The notes under the pieces were generated by a model, which made no database searches, was not told the origin of the DNA, and saw only the letters and a program-made list of their open reading frames with translations. Shown here one piece after another: positions 1 through 8,317 of a DNA stretch of 27,791 nucleotides (position 1 is its first letter; every line of letters begins with the position of its first letter). The DNA is from Mikrocytos mackini. Its lineage: Eukaryota > Endomyxa > Ascetosporea > Mikrocytida > Mikrocytiidae. Location: contig JASNJN010000166.1 of NCBI GenBank assembly GCA_030180075.1, forward strand, positions 1 to 27,791, written 5' to 3'. The position numbers and the translations under genes were made by a program.

Positions 1-17
1 TGCAACATAATATGCAC
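1..17. repeat. 17-bp direct repeat, copy 1 (window edge)
   Basis: The first 17 bases (TGCAACATAATATGCAC) recur exactly at 4134-4150, in the same orientation. Both copies are followed after a short interval by CCAAATGA. The second copy lies just upstream of the hAT transposase start. A repeat at the very edge of the window suggests the sequence may have been cut or assembled at a repeated element. Confidence 0.5.
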
Positions 18-1861
18 TCCAAATGATCAAAATATGCTTATAATTTTAAACAAAATATTGTTTATCGGAGAAATAAAACAAGTTTTGGCGATCTAATTAG
101 GAGTTCGCAAAACACGTTCCTTGACGATTTTATACTAAATAGTTCAAATCCCAACATTTTAAATGCTCAGTTTAATACAACTAACTTGTTGGATACCAAA
201 AACTCGGATTTATATTATTTGTGATATTACAGAACAAACTACAATATTCTCCCTCTTTCATTTCCGTAAATATTTCCAAAAGGGATGACGTACACAAATA
301 TTTGGGACACGTCTATTCCTGCTCATTCCCCCTAAAAACATGTCATTCTCTTTTAAAAGTAATACATAACATTTCTATTTGATTATCTGACCTTCATTGT
401 TTTATTTAAACGATCCATAATCCTTTGCCAATTATTACACCCATCCAAAAATTTAAAATCTTTAAAAGTAAAACATTGCTAGAATAACCCGTAAGGATAT
501 ACAGCACAATCTAAAAATAATTAAAAAGAATGAAAGCGCTTTCCCCCGTTCAGCCCTCCTCACAACAATCTCAAACAGCTTAACCGATTTAAATACACCT
601 CAACAACTAAATACTTCCAATTTCCGACGCACCTATGACAACTTAGATTTCTCTGCAACAATGAATGATCTTTACAACATTTGGAATGTTTAACTTGACG
701 TAAACAAATTATTTGTGATTCCCTATTTTAAGATTTTTGATCGGTGACGATAAACACATATAAATCCAGAAATATCATAAAAGATTGAACTTCTCAAATA
801 CAACCATACGATATGTTGTATAAAGATAATACTAAAAATAAGAGACAATCCTATAAACTACAAACTTTTCATACACTCTCTGATTGGTCTTTTAAAAAGA
901 CCACGTTGAATAATGGGAACGTTAGGAACCATTAATAATGTCTTTAAAACGGATATTCAATGAATACCATTCTTTATTAAGTTGGTGGGCTTGTGTTTAG
1001 TATGGCAATGATATTTTAACCGCAAAGATGATAAACACAGGTATTTAATCTTTAAAGTTAAAGGACAGTTAGTTACTATATTGTTATTAATGAATATAGA
1101 AGTTTAAATGAAAGTTATGGCCATTTTACGTGCATAAAGTCTTTATTTAACTATATTATTATTAACATTGTATTTATTGATTTGTTATATTTATTTTTAA
1201 ATTTTGCTATTATGTCATTTATAAAATTGTTTATTGCATACTAAGATAAAGAAAAATTTTAAACAAGATTGATATAATTTTCTGAATTAAATATTGTATA
1301 ATACTTAGTTATATTATCTTGAAATTAATCCTCATTTGTTATATCTTTCAATTAAAAACTTCATTATAAATAACTCCTAAATTAACAAATCAGAAATGGA
1401 TTGGTCTGAAATAAATGCATATCTTTCTTGCTAAATCTTGCATATATTATATTTTCATAACCTAATCTTACCAAACACACCAATACCCACTAGAATCTAA
1501 TTTCAAAATTAATCCGTTCAAATCTTCCATTTGCCTGTTTACCATTCAAATAACATCATTGAAAAGAACGCTTGTATTATCATAAATATAAAAGTCCTGA
1601 ATAATTCTGTGAGCCGATCACGGGGATTGTAATTAGTATTAGCCTATTTGTAGCATATACTGTAGTTTACATATGGTTTCAATAAATAGACACATAAAGG
1701 ACACTTTGTGTAGTCTTGTGTAGTCTTGTTTAAGTGCTGATCTGATTTTTTAAAGATTTAGAATTTTAAAACGGTATAATCATTGGCAGAACACAATGGA
1801 TTGTTTAAATAAAGGTAAGGGAACCAGATAATTATATGAAAATATTTATTATTGTTTTCAA

Positions 1862-2209
1862 ATGGAAATAATTTGTTTTAGGGAAAATAAGCAGAAATTG
1901 ACGTGTCCCACCTTTTATGAGTCAATTTTTGTAATGCTAACCATATATTATTTATTTATAGAGGAAAATCTTACAATGTCTTTCTATTATAAAACGTGTA
2001 ACTTTATTATCGGTTCTAAATTCATTCACTATCTCAACGATGAATTTTTAATAGTATATTCCATGAAATTTGTTGGAGATTTCTTGAATGAAGTCTATAG
2101 GGAGCAATCTCGCCATCGGTATGGGTTTGTTCACTTTCTTGTAATATCTTCATTCGTATATAACACCTACAATCTTAGAATCTTTATCGTGCGCATTGCT
2201 CAATGTTAA
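1862..2209 (+). CDS. Short unrecognised ORF, probably a decayed fragment
   Basis: This is a 115-codon frame with an ATG start in a stretch otherwise free of genes. The predicted product is rich in Phe, Tyr, Ile and Leu, which is what random AT-rich DNA yields, and no family motif is visible. A second open stretch in the same frame (2258-2455) lacks an ATG at its start and is separated by several stops, so the two could be pieces of one decayed gene. I do not recognise it. It is listed because it is one of the few ATG-started frames in the left flank and does not shadow another gene. Confidence 0.15.
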   Translation: MEIICFRENKQKLTCPTFYESIFVMLTIYYLFIEENLTMSFYYKTCNFIIGSKFIHYLNDEFLIVYSMKFVGDFLNEVYREQSRHRYGFVHFLVISSFVYNTYNLRIFIVRIAQC

Positions 2210-2595
2210 ATCTACCATACACTATAGACTACGAGCGTGGTGTAATCGTTTTAGGGATTGACTAGAAATGATTTCCATCATGATAATATTTTTGCTTTAG
2301 AAGTGTTTGAGATCTGTTCATTTATGGAAGAAAACTGGGCCGATCTTATCAACGTTGTGTGCCTTGTGTTGCTAGATTGTAATGTACGCTTGTTGAGATG
2401 GAAGGAATATCTCTGGAAACACAGAAAATTAGTAGTAAATGGTTTTTCTTTTTGAAATTATTTTGAAAAATAAGATATATAAAATACACAACCCCATTTG
2501 GCAATAAACGTAATTACAAATAACATCCAATTGTGGCAATAAGTAAAGTTTCGTCTGATATATTAACTTTAAAGTTTATTTACCCTTGTTTAATT

Positions 2596-4110
2596 CTACT
2601 TTCCCTTATTGAAATATTTTATAAGAAGTATATACTTCAAATTCTCTTCGCTAAGATTTGTTCGCTTGTTAGTGTAGATGTTGTTATAAAGTGAGAACAC
2701 CCTCTCAACTTCAGAGCTTGTTATTGGCGTATATAGGTAATTTGTCAACTTTATATTTGAAAATGCAAAATCCCAATCTCTGTTTCCTGTTATTAGTTTC
2801 TCGTTTATCTTCATAAGTGTTGTCAGCCCCGTATTTTTGGTAAGTAACTTCCCGAACTTTGTTTGTATAACAATTGTCTGATCATTTTCCGGTAAATCGT
2901 TTATTATCGTTTTAACTTTACCAACTATTTTCATAGAATTCTTTAATGTGAGGCCATTTATCTGTAGTTGTGGGAAGATTTCTATTAACTTGCCAAGCCA
3001 TGTGTCGATGAATTGAATATCTCTCGAAATAGAACTATCTTGGATCAATTCTTGTGCGTGAACTATAGAGCGTGCTTGTCTGGGATCCAAAGACTCAATA
3101 AAATGCATAACCTGTGGATTGTACTGAGCAAGGTATCTCACACAGGATAACCAGCTTCCCCATCTTGTTGTTGATGGATATTTCGGGTATGGAATTGCTG
3201 GATTTAAATCTTTAAATTTTTCTTTTCTTAAAGCGCTTTTTCGTAGAATTTTCTTAATACACGCTATATAGTCATCAAGCTTAGGATATTGTAAACGTAT
3301 TGTATTACAAAGATTATGTAGGTTATGCGCAAAACAGTCCATATGAAAAATATCTGGAAATAATCCCTTTATAGACTCGCATGCCTTTCTCATGTAAGAT
3401 GCTGCGTCTGTGACAATAAAACGCAATTTTTCATATTGTACCTCGTTGTTATTAAACAGGATATTCATACTTTGATTGAAAAATTGCGTTATACTGTGTG
3501 CATTCATCGCTTTTAAAAATTTCATGTTTATGAGATATATTTCATTTTCGGGCAAATCATCCAATACTCCAACACATATAACGGCAACCTTGTGACCGCT
3601 AATATCTGTTGTCTCATCCATAGAGGCCCATGGAAATTTGTTCTTTATCCTTTCTCTAATGTATTCCATATTCCTATTGTAAGTTGGTAACAGGTAGTTC
3701 TTTGATAAAGTGGTTCTATCCGGGGTCTTAAAGCCTGTATACTTCTCTAAAAACCCGGATAATGTTGTATTGTCAAGTTTACTAAATGGTATGTCTGCTG
3801 TGGAAAATGCGTTGCACAAATCTGAAATAAAAATTTTTCTCAGATTTTTGTCATTGTACACATCCTTTGGTTGTCTCTTTTCTTCGTTGGTTGTAACAAA
3901 TGGGGATAATCTTAATTGGTTCTGATTTAAATAATGTTGTAGATTTTGGCTGTGCTTTATTCCGTTCAAATGTTGGGTAACTAGGAATTTCCGGTTTGAA
4001 CTGACGCAAGAATTGCAACAACGGCAATACAGATTACCATTATTATTTTCTAGTGACTGGTTAGGAAATTGAGAAACGTATGTATTAATAACGGAAGATT
4101 TACTCTTCAT
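2596..4110 (-). CDS. hAT-superfamily transposase, apparently intact
   Basis: This 504-residue protein is a DNA-cutting transposase of the hAT family (RNase H-like fold). Near the N-terminus is a BED/CGGBP-like zinc finger (C29, C32, H47, H53) for DNA binding. The catalytic core shows the first acidic residue in MDETTDI (D165), the second in VTDAASYM (D235) and the family C-x2-H signature in DCFAHNLHN (about 259-262). The C-terminal dimerisation region begins near SSEVERVFS (about residues 465-473), which carries the third acidic residue, and continues through the typical NKRTNLSEE segment. The start is an ATG at 4110, and the frame is open from end to end with no internal stop. Length is at the short end for the family but covers all domains. 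It runs opposite to the adjoining helicase pseudogene. I could not locate its terminal inverted repeats with confidence, so whether the element is mobile is unknown. Confidence 0.88.
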   Translation of the reverse strand: MKSKSSVINTYVSQFPNQSLENNNGNLYCRCCNSCVSSNRKFLVTQHLNGIKHSQNLQHYLNQNQLRLSPFVTTNEEKRQPKDVYNDKNLRKIFISDLCNAFSTADIPFSKLDNTTLSGFLEKYTGFKTPDRTTLSKNYLLPTYNRNMEYIRERIKNKFPWASMDETTDISGHKVAVICVGVLDDLPENEIYLINMKFLKAMNAHSITQFFNQSMNILFNNNEVQYEKLRFIVTDAASYMRKACESIKGLFPDIFHMDCFAHNLHNLCNTIRLQYPKLDDYIACIKKILRKSALRKEKFKDLNPAIPYPKYPSTTRWGSWLSCVRYLAQYNPQVMHFIESLDPRQARSIVHAQELIQDSSISRDIQFIDTWLGKLIEIFPQLQINGLTLKNSMKIVGKVKTIINDLPENDQTIVIQTKFGKLLTKNTGLTTLMKINEKLITGNRDWDFAFSNIKLTNYLYTPITSSEVERVFSLYNNIYTNKRTNLSEENLKYILLIKYFNKGK

Positions 4111-4133
4111 AAAAATTTAAAATTTCAAAAATA

Positions 4134-4190
4134 TGCAACATAATATGCACATATGCACAAACATACATTATATGCACGCACCAAATGAGT
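4134..4190. repeat. Direct repeat copy 2 with ATGCAC-rich cluster
   Basis: This begins with the same 17 bases as the window start and continues with further TATGCAC repeats (near 4144, 4153 and 4172). It sits between the hAT transposase start and the truncated helicase remnant. Short repeated motifs next to a transposase gene are typical of subterminal binding sites, but no complementary end was found on the other side of the gene. Assignment to the hAT element is therefore inference. Confidence 0.35.
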
Positions 4191-4269
4191 TATAGATCTA
4201 TTATGTATTCATTGAAGATTATATAAAACATATATATTATTTATAGTATACGTTTATTATACATATTAT

Positions 4270-5389
4270 CCCGTCCCTGGTGATTATGTACAAACATTAC
4301 ATAAATCATTCAAACTACCCATTACCAGGAAACAAGAATGTGATTTATCTGACAAGGTTTTAAAAGAATTCCAAAAAGAATATAAACTGACGGAATTTTT
4401 GCTAATTGACGAGATATCTATGATGAGCCAATTAGAATTGTATTGGCTAAATAAGAGATTAAAACAAATTAAAATAAATGACGAAATATTTGGGGGTATT
4501 TCTATAATATTAGTTGGGGATTTATTTCAACTACCACCTGTTAAGGACATTCCACTATATTCTAAAAATTCAAACAGGATCGAAGATTTTCTAGGATATA
4601 ATTTATATCAGAAATTTAATAAAATATTTATTTTGGATAAAATAATGAGACAACAAAACCAAACTTCACCAGGGTTTGTAGAACTTCTCGAAAGATTAAG
4701 AATAGGAAGCCCGGTGGATTCAGATTGGACATACCTCAGTAAAAATTTCATTAAAGCCGGAGATTATGACGATGAAATGAGATGCTTAAAATTGTTTGCT
4801 ACGAATAAAGATGCTTTATCATACAACTTGAAAAAACTGACAGAGTCTAGTGATAAAATATATATTTCGGTTGCTAAGGATTCTCATCCGGATTTAAGAC
4901 ATGTTAAAACGGAATCAGTTGGAAATTTAGAGTATCACTTATTTTTAATGATAAATTCTCCGATTTATTTAACAGTGAACTATTGTGTAAGTTTAGGATT
5001 AGCAAATGGCTCGATGGGAATATTAAAAGATGTTATTTTTGTAAAGAAAATGGACAATATATACCAGATCGATTGATGATACAATTTGAACATATCAGAT
5101 CTGACACAGTTCATTTAAAAGATAACATTGTTCCCATAAAAAGGGTTACAATTTTGTATGAAAAAATTACAAAAAGTCAAGAACGCAATTTCCCATCAGA
5201 AATGCTTTTGCTTTAACTATTCATAAAAGTCAGGGAATGACATTAGAGAATGTTATTGTTGATATTGGGAAATCAGAATTTTGTCCGGGATTAACTTATG
5301 TTGGATTAAGTAGAATAAAGAATTTTGAAAATTTCTCCATTTACACAAGAAAGATATTTAAAAATAAAAGAAAACAAACGAAATATTGA
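4270..5389 (+). pseudogene. PIF1-type DNA helicase pseudogene, 5'-truncated and frameshifted
   Basis: The remains of a superfamily 1B helicase of the PIF1/RRM3 group, found both in host genomes and in Helitrons and other large mobile elements. In frame 1 (4270-5076) the text reads TLHKSFKLPI, then the Walker B block LLIDEISMM and the GDLFQLPPV motif, then a later LANGSMGILKDVIF motif. The frame then shifts: homology continues in frame 3 (about 5055-5180, PDRLMIQFE... VPIKRV) and shifts again into frame 2 (about 5180-5389), which holds FPIRNAFALTIHKSQG, the conserved C-terminal helicase motif, and YVGLSR. The N-terminal Walker A (GxGGTGKS) is absent upstream, where the repeat cluster begins. 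At least two frameshifts and a truncation make it non-functional. No Helitron Rep motif was seen, so its source is undecided. Confidence 0.85.
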
Positions 5390-5748
5390 GAGGGTAGAGG
5401 AATTAAAGAGATTAAAAGAAATTTCTTATAAATAAGTAAAAATGTTAATAGTATCCTTGAAAATTTATTTTTGTTGTTTTTTTATTTTTTAAAAACATTT
5501 TTTTTAATATATTAACTATTTGATTTATATCCCCCTTAGGGTGGACTACGCACAAATTTTATTTCATCAAAATTCTTGATGCTTATGAACTTTATTATTA
5601 ACAAAACTAGGGATAATCACGATTAGTAGGTGCGAAGCATAGGTATGTCGTTAACTAATTAATATTGATATTTGTTATTGTATGAATAATTTTTTAATTG
5701 TATGAATTATTTTTTTATAATATCTTTATTTGGATTGTAATATGCTTT

Positions 5749-6297
5749 TTAACCCTATAAAACCGATGTGGTACATATACGTACCAACTGTTTTTTCGAC
5801 GGCAACCGATGTGGTACATATATGCACCACATGTTTTTAAACTTATTACCTATGTGGTACATATATGTACCATATATTTTTAGATCACGCCTGATGTTAT
5901 ACATATATATACCACATTAATATTACTATTCTGAAGTAGATTATGATTGTATTTTACAAATCATATTTTTTTAATAAGTTATCATATTTTAAATAAAAAT
6001 TAATTTAGAACCTCAATTCATAACCATATTTCCATGTTGATGCTGGTAGGTGCCCAGTACGCATTAATGCTATATAAAGAATGTCAGAATGGGGGATGGG
6101 GCATCTTTGTATGTTTTAAAAATAATAAAATTTTTAATAAAAATAAAAATTTATAAATTATAAGAACAACTAATTGATGTATATTTATGAGTATACTTCG
6201 AAAAGCACATCCTTGTTGCAAATAATGGTATTAGAACGACAGGAACAATTAAACCATTAGATAAAGCTTCAAAGGGACGTCGGTTGCAAAGGGTTAA
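5749..6297. mobile_element. piggyBac-type internal-deletion derivative (549 bp) nested in the MITE
   Basis: It begins TTAACCCTATAAAACCGATGT at 5749 and ends, read on the other strand, TTAACCCTTTGCAACCGACGT at 6297. Both ends therefore show the TTAA target tetranucleotide followed by CCC, the hallmark of the piggyBac superfamily, with about 17 of 21 positions agreeing. The left half carries a four-unit palindromic array (5761-5919). Near the right end, about 6200-6285, one plus-strand frame reads NNGIRTTGTIKP, which resembles a conserved stretch of piggyBac transposases; this would mark it as a deletion derivative of an autonomous element. It lies wholly inside the larger inverted-repeat element, so it inserted later. 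Confidence 0.72.
5761..5919. repeat. Four 43-bp tandem units centred on a GTGGTACATATATGTACCAC palindrome
   Basis: Units begin at about 5765, 5808, 5851 and 5893, a regular spacing of 42-43 bp. Each contains a degenerate 20-bp palindrome of the form GTGGTACATATATGTACCAC. Units 1 and 2 also share the upstream AACCGATGTGG, which belongs to the left terminal repeat. Regular palindromes just inside a transposon end are usually protein-binding sites (known for other DNA transposons; inferred here). Confidence 0.8.
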
Positions 6298-6511
6298 AAT
6301 ATTTATTTTATATTATTTCGAATAACTTAATTATAAAAAAGATTTTATTGATGTCAAAAAATAAAAAAATGTTTGTTGTTTTGTTAGGTGTGCCTATGCT
6401 CCGCACTTACTAATCGTGATTATCCCTAGTTTAGGATTTATGTAGACTTTTTATTTCATTTTTTTTCTCAAGTGAAATTAAAGCTTGACGAAAAACAAAA
6501 ACTGATTTATT

Positions 6512-7723
6512 ATGGGGAACACACTTAGTACACCACAGAGCAGCATAGGAATAGAGAAGGGCTGCAAAAACAACACAAGTTACGCTATTGCCGAGATGCA
6601 GGGTTACCGGGGAGAAATGGAAGATGCCTATTTGGTTTCGTTTTCTTTACCTAGTCATCCGACATACTCGTTGTTCGGAGTCTTCGATGGGCATTGCTAC
6701 GGCTATGTATCAGAATACTTGTCAGACAACTTAACACAGGAGATCGATAAGTTAGAAGAACTTAGCATAGAAAACATCACCGAGTTAATTGTAAAGCTTG
6801 ACGTAGATTATAATTCAAAATATGAAGGAAAAAACAGAGGAGGCTCCACTATTATTCTCGCACTGGTAGAATCAAATGAGGCCTTCCCATATAAAGCGCA
6901 AATTTTTAATTGTGGAGATTCAAGATGTTTTCAGTATGACTCCATTAAAAAGGAATTCAGGGCACTAAGTGAGGATCATTCCCCTGCATTACCGAAGGAA
7001 AAACAAAGGATTGAGGCAGCAGGCGGTGTAGTAGGCGGCGCGAGTGGAACTGCCAGGGTAGACCATGAACTGGCTATGTCGCGAGCATTTGGAGATTCAC
7101 AGTACAAGACAAACCGAGCATTGGGTGCGATAGATCAGAAAGTAATTGCACTTTGCGATGTACAGGAAACGATTATCAATGAAAATGATTATTTATTCTT
7201 GACATGTGATGGAATTTTCGAAACAGTAACATGGGAAGACATATTTAAACATTTAGATGACACGGTAATGAAAAAAGATAGGGTCAAGAAGGAGCCTCTG
7301 CTTATGGCCAAAGAACTACTGGATTATGCACAGGTTAAAAAATCAAGAGATAATATGACGGCAATGTGTCTTCTATTTAAAACTTCGGCGAATATACCAA
7401 ACAAACAGATGTTCGACCCTGTTGATTTAACGTTGGGGCTAGACGAGGCTGCTTTTGTTAGTGGTTACTTCGACATGGCTTCTAAATATCATTTATCGGG
7501 CAAAGAAGCCATCAAAGAAGGAATGAGGAAGTGGATGGACAAAAACGTCCGGGAATTGAATTTATTTAATATAAACGCAGAAGATCGGGTACAATTTTGT
7601 AAAAGCAGATTAGACACACTTGAATTGACGAGAAACAAACTAACTTCCTATACGAAAGAACACAACGTTGAGAACGATGAAGTAGACGCAATCTTTGAAG
7701 GCTACAAGAAAATGTTTAAATGA
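6512..7723 (+). CDS. PP2C-family protein phosphatase (PPM), probably N-myristoylated
   Basis: This 403-residue metal-dependent Ser/Thr phosphatase has the motifs in family order: MQGYRGEMEDA (R33, D38), VFDGH (D59-H61), GGSTIILAL, NCGDSRCF, LSEDHSPALPKEKQRI, AGGVV, AMSRAFGDS, LTCDGIFE (D233) and SRDNMTA (D280). All metal-binding aspartates are present, so it should be active. The protein starts MGNTLS, a good N-myristoylation signal, which predicts membrane attachment. One departure from the family is DGHCYG in place of the usual DGHGG. Residues from about 305 on form an extra C-terminal region with no recognised domain. The ATG at 6512 is the first in frame and gives the myristoylation site, which supports the choice. 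It is the first gene of the island and converges on the small membrane-protein gene, leaving about 57 bp if that gene extends to 7781. Several paralogous PPM types exist, so no gene symbol is given. Confidence 0.93.
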   Translation: MGNTLSTPQSSIGIEKGCKNNTSYAIAEMQGYRGEMEDAYLVSFSLPSHPTYSLFGVFDGHCYGYVSEYLSDNLTQEIDKLEELSIENITELIVKLDVDYNSKYEGKNRGGSTIILALVESNEAFPYKAQIFNCGDSRCFQYDSIKKEFRALSEDHSPALPKEKQRIEAAGGVVGGASGTARVDHELAMSRAFGDSQYKTNRALGAIDQKVIALCDVQETIINENDYLFLTCDGIFETVTWEDIFKHLDDTVMKKDRVKKEPLLMAKELLDYAQVKKSRDNMTAMCLLFKTSANIPNKQMFDPVDLTLGLDEAAFVSGYFDMASKYHLSGKEAIKEGMRKWMDKNVRELNLFNINAEDRVQFCKSRLDTLELTRNKLTSYTKEHNVENDEVDAIFEGYKKMFK

Positions 7724-7780
7724 ATAATCACAATGCAGCAATATAAATAATATAAATACCATGATTGTGTTGTAATAGTA

Positions 7781-8303
7781 TCAGTTATTTATATCGAATT
7801 TAAAGGAATACTCGTTAAACAAGAAGAAGCCGGCTGTAGTTAGCACGGCTGCGATGAACAAGACCAATCTTTCTATTTTCACACTTCGGTTTATTATATA
7901 ATACAATGAAACGCTAACTAAAAAACTCTTTAAAGTGAAATACATAAAGAAATACGAATGATAAAATCTTCTGTAGTGTGGTTGATATCTTTTTCACTAA
8001 CAAATTGGTGTTTTTCCTGTCTTCTTCTGTGTCTTGTATGTTCATTCTAGATTTATAAGAGCAGATGAAATAGCCCTTTGCAACAAAGGCGAGAAAAATT
8101 GCGAACTTGATGGCCAAACTAATTATATTTTGCGTATAAAGGAATGAATTGATCCAAAGTACTTCCAAAGAGAAAATCAAGATGAAAAAACATGTTTTGT
8201 TTGTTCCACCGACCATATTCCTTAGGCTTTCAGGTGTATTATCTTTTACAGTCTTTATTAGTCTGTGTATGGGCTTTATCTTTCTAATCTTGTCCTGAGC
8301 CAT
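7781..8303 (-). CDS. Small multi-span membrane protein, possibly reticulon-like, with apparent -1 frameshift
   Basis: The frame from the ATG at 8303 stays open for 129 codons to a stop at 7914. Immediately past it, in another frame, lies coding-like sequence containing RLVLFIAAVLTTAGFFLF, a clear membrane segment, ending at a TGA at 7781. The shift maps to a run of six A's (plus strand 7920-7925): with five, the two parts join into one 173-residue protein. The whole has a basic N-terminus, a hydrophobic hairpin at about 36-83, a polar loop with EEDRK, and a second hydrophobic pair at about 108-160. Two hairpins with ISTTLQK ahead of the second and a short acidic/aromatic tail resemble the reticulon homology domain of ER-shaping proteins, but this is pattern reading only. 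REEP/Yop1, ARL6IP1 or an unrelated protein are alternatives. The joined form gives a convergent spacing of 57 bp to the PP2C stop, as elsewhere in the island. It is transcribed divergently from NEO1 across 14 bp. Confidence 0.6.
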
Positions 8304-8317
8304 TTTTTAAAAAATTT
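8304..8317. promoter_or_regulatory. 14-bp divergent intergenic spacer
   Basis: This separates the start codons of the membrane-protein gene (minus) and NEO1 (plus). It consists only of A and T (TTTTTAAAAAATTT), close to a palindrome. It is too short for two ordinary promoters, so promoter elements or untranslated leaders must overlap the neighbouring coding sequence (inference). Confidence 0.4.

Larger units (their letters stand above)
1..2595. other. Gene-poor left flank with decayed coding remnants
   Basis: No intact gene is recognisable here. Three successive plus-strand stretches without stops lie at 27-224, 185-382 and 472-693, in three different frames. Their composition looks coding (many Ser, Asn and Pro codons, C-richer than the surroundings), but none begins with a plausible ATG. 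The middle one contains a phrase (HKYLGHVYS) reminiscent of the region after the catalytic core in LINE reverse transcriptases, which is suggestive only. From about 700 to 1860 the DNA is very AT-rich with no supported feature. Two further short open stretches at 1862-2209 and 2258-2455 share a frame but are separated by several stops. No tRNA or rRNA gene was seen. Confidence 0.5.
5604..6432. mobile_element. MITE-like element with 41-bp inverted repeats, host of a nested insertion
   Basis: Bases 5604-5644 and the reverse complement of 6392-6432 match for about 41 positions with a few mismatches, the first 25 being identical (starting AAACTAGGGATAATCACG). Without the nested piggyBac-type insert it would be only about 284 bp, with no coding capacity, which is the profile of a MITE. 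No convincing target-site duplication is visible: the flanks AACAAAAC and GTTTAGGA differ. The superfamily is therefore uncertain, although the CTAGGG end resembles some hAT ends. The right arm ends only 79 bp before the PP2C start codon, so the element forms most of that gene's upstream region. Confidence 0.8.

Noticed and set aside
138-160. GTTCAAATCCC string resembling a tRNA T-arm
   Set aside because: No matching stem, no D-arm or anticodon arm and no acceptor stem nearby.
885-903. Short hairpin TGGTCTTTTAAAAAGACCA
   Set aside because: An isolated small palindrome in AT-rich DNA with no neighbouring gene end; expected by chance.
1706-1727. Two copies of TTGTGTAGTC in tandem
   Set aside because: Only two units and no other context; not a meaningful repeat array.
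2258-2455. 65-codon frame in the left flank
   Set aside because: It has no ATG at its start, no recognised motif, and lies among stops in AT-rich DNA. At most part of a decayed gene.
5761-5919. The regularly spaced repeats as a CRISPR array
   Set aside because: Four palindromic 43-bp tandem units with no unique spacers, inside a transposon of a eukaryotic genome; not CRISPR.
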